Source of the DNA: CAYFUR01 sp964346275
Lineage (GTDB): Bacteria > Sumerlaeota > Sumerlaeia > SLMS01
NCBI GenBank assembly: GCA_964346275.1
Contig: CAYFUR010000160.1
Coordinates: forward strand, 1-5,414
Reading direction: 5' to 3'
Length of the DNA stretch: 5,414 nt
Shown: positions 5,383 through 5,414 of the stretch, in pieces
How positions within the stretch are numbered: position 1 is the first letter of the stretch
Layout of the letters: the number at the start of each line of letters is the position of its first letter
The notes under the pieces: model-generated
Database searches by the model: none
Told to the model about the DNA's origin: nothing
The model's input: only the letters and a program-made list of their open reading frames with translations
Program-made: the position numbers and the translations under genes

Positions 5383-5398
5383 GGAGGCTCTCGCCTCC
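5383..5398. repeat. Perfect hairpin upstream of the operon promoter
   Basis: GGAGGC (5383-5388) and GCCTCC (5393-5398) pair around a four-base loop, and outer GAAG and CTTC bases could lengthen the stem. It lies upstream of the promoter and may be the transcription terminator of a gene beyond the right edge. The following T content is poor on both strands. Confidence 0.4.
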
Positions 5399-5414
5399 TT
5401 CGCGCGGCCGTTCG

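Overview
The window looks like an accessory stretch of a high-GC Gram-negative bacterial chromosome. A Sec signal peptide on a periplasmic binding protein supports a Gram-negative cell. The RHS tail, the plant-type acyl-ACP desaturase and the IS256-family remnant would fit a PVC-group organism (for example Verrucomicrobiota), but that is a weak guess because no rRNA or taxonomic marker is present. No tRNA, rRNA or CRISPR array was seen.

Left end (1-605, plus strand, clearly more AT-rich than the rest): the 3' end of an RHS/YD-repeat protein runs in from outside the window. It is followed by a small 119-residue protein with one N-terminal membrane segment, started by a GTG with a good Shine-Dalgarno site. 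The RHS frame stops at 212. Reading one base back near position 200 restores the family's Asp-Pro ending and carries the frame to a stop one base before the small gene. This suggests a decayed RHS-plus-partner (possibly immunity) pair.

Middle (606-2589): a 483-base gene-free stretch holds hairpins, one of them terminator-like, and a short repeat. Next, on the minus strand, is an acyl-ACP desaturase with all six diiron ligands. Upstream of it lies the C-terminal fifth of an IS256-family transposase, also on the minus strand. A 31-base repeat (28/31 identical) occurs once at the 3' end of that transposase remnant and once in the gene-free stretch on the other side of the desaturase. The desaturase may therefore sit between two IS256-derived scars.

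Right end (2608-5414, minus strand): a two-gene phosphonate/phosphite-type import operon reads leftward. It starts from a promoter with a perfect TTGACA and a 14-base inverted repeat in the spacer, then encodes the periplasmic binding protein (PhnD-like). After a 62-base gap with a hairpin comes one polypeptide that fuses the ATPase (PhnC-like, N-terminal) to the permease (PhnE-like, C-terminal). Binding protein, ATPase and permease together make a complete importer. No phosphonate-degrading enzyme is in view, so the substrate stays open.
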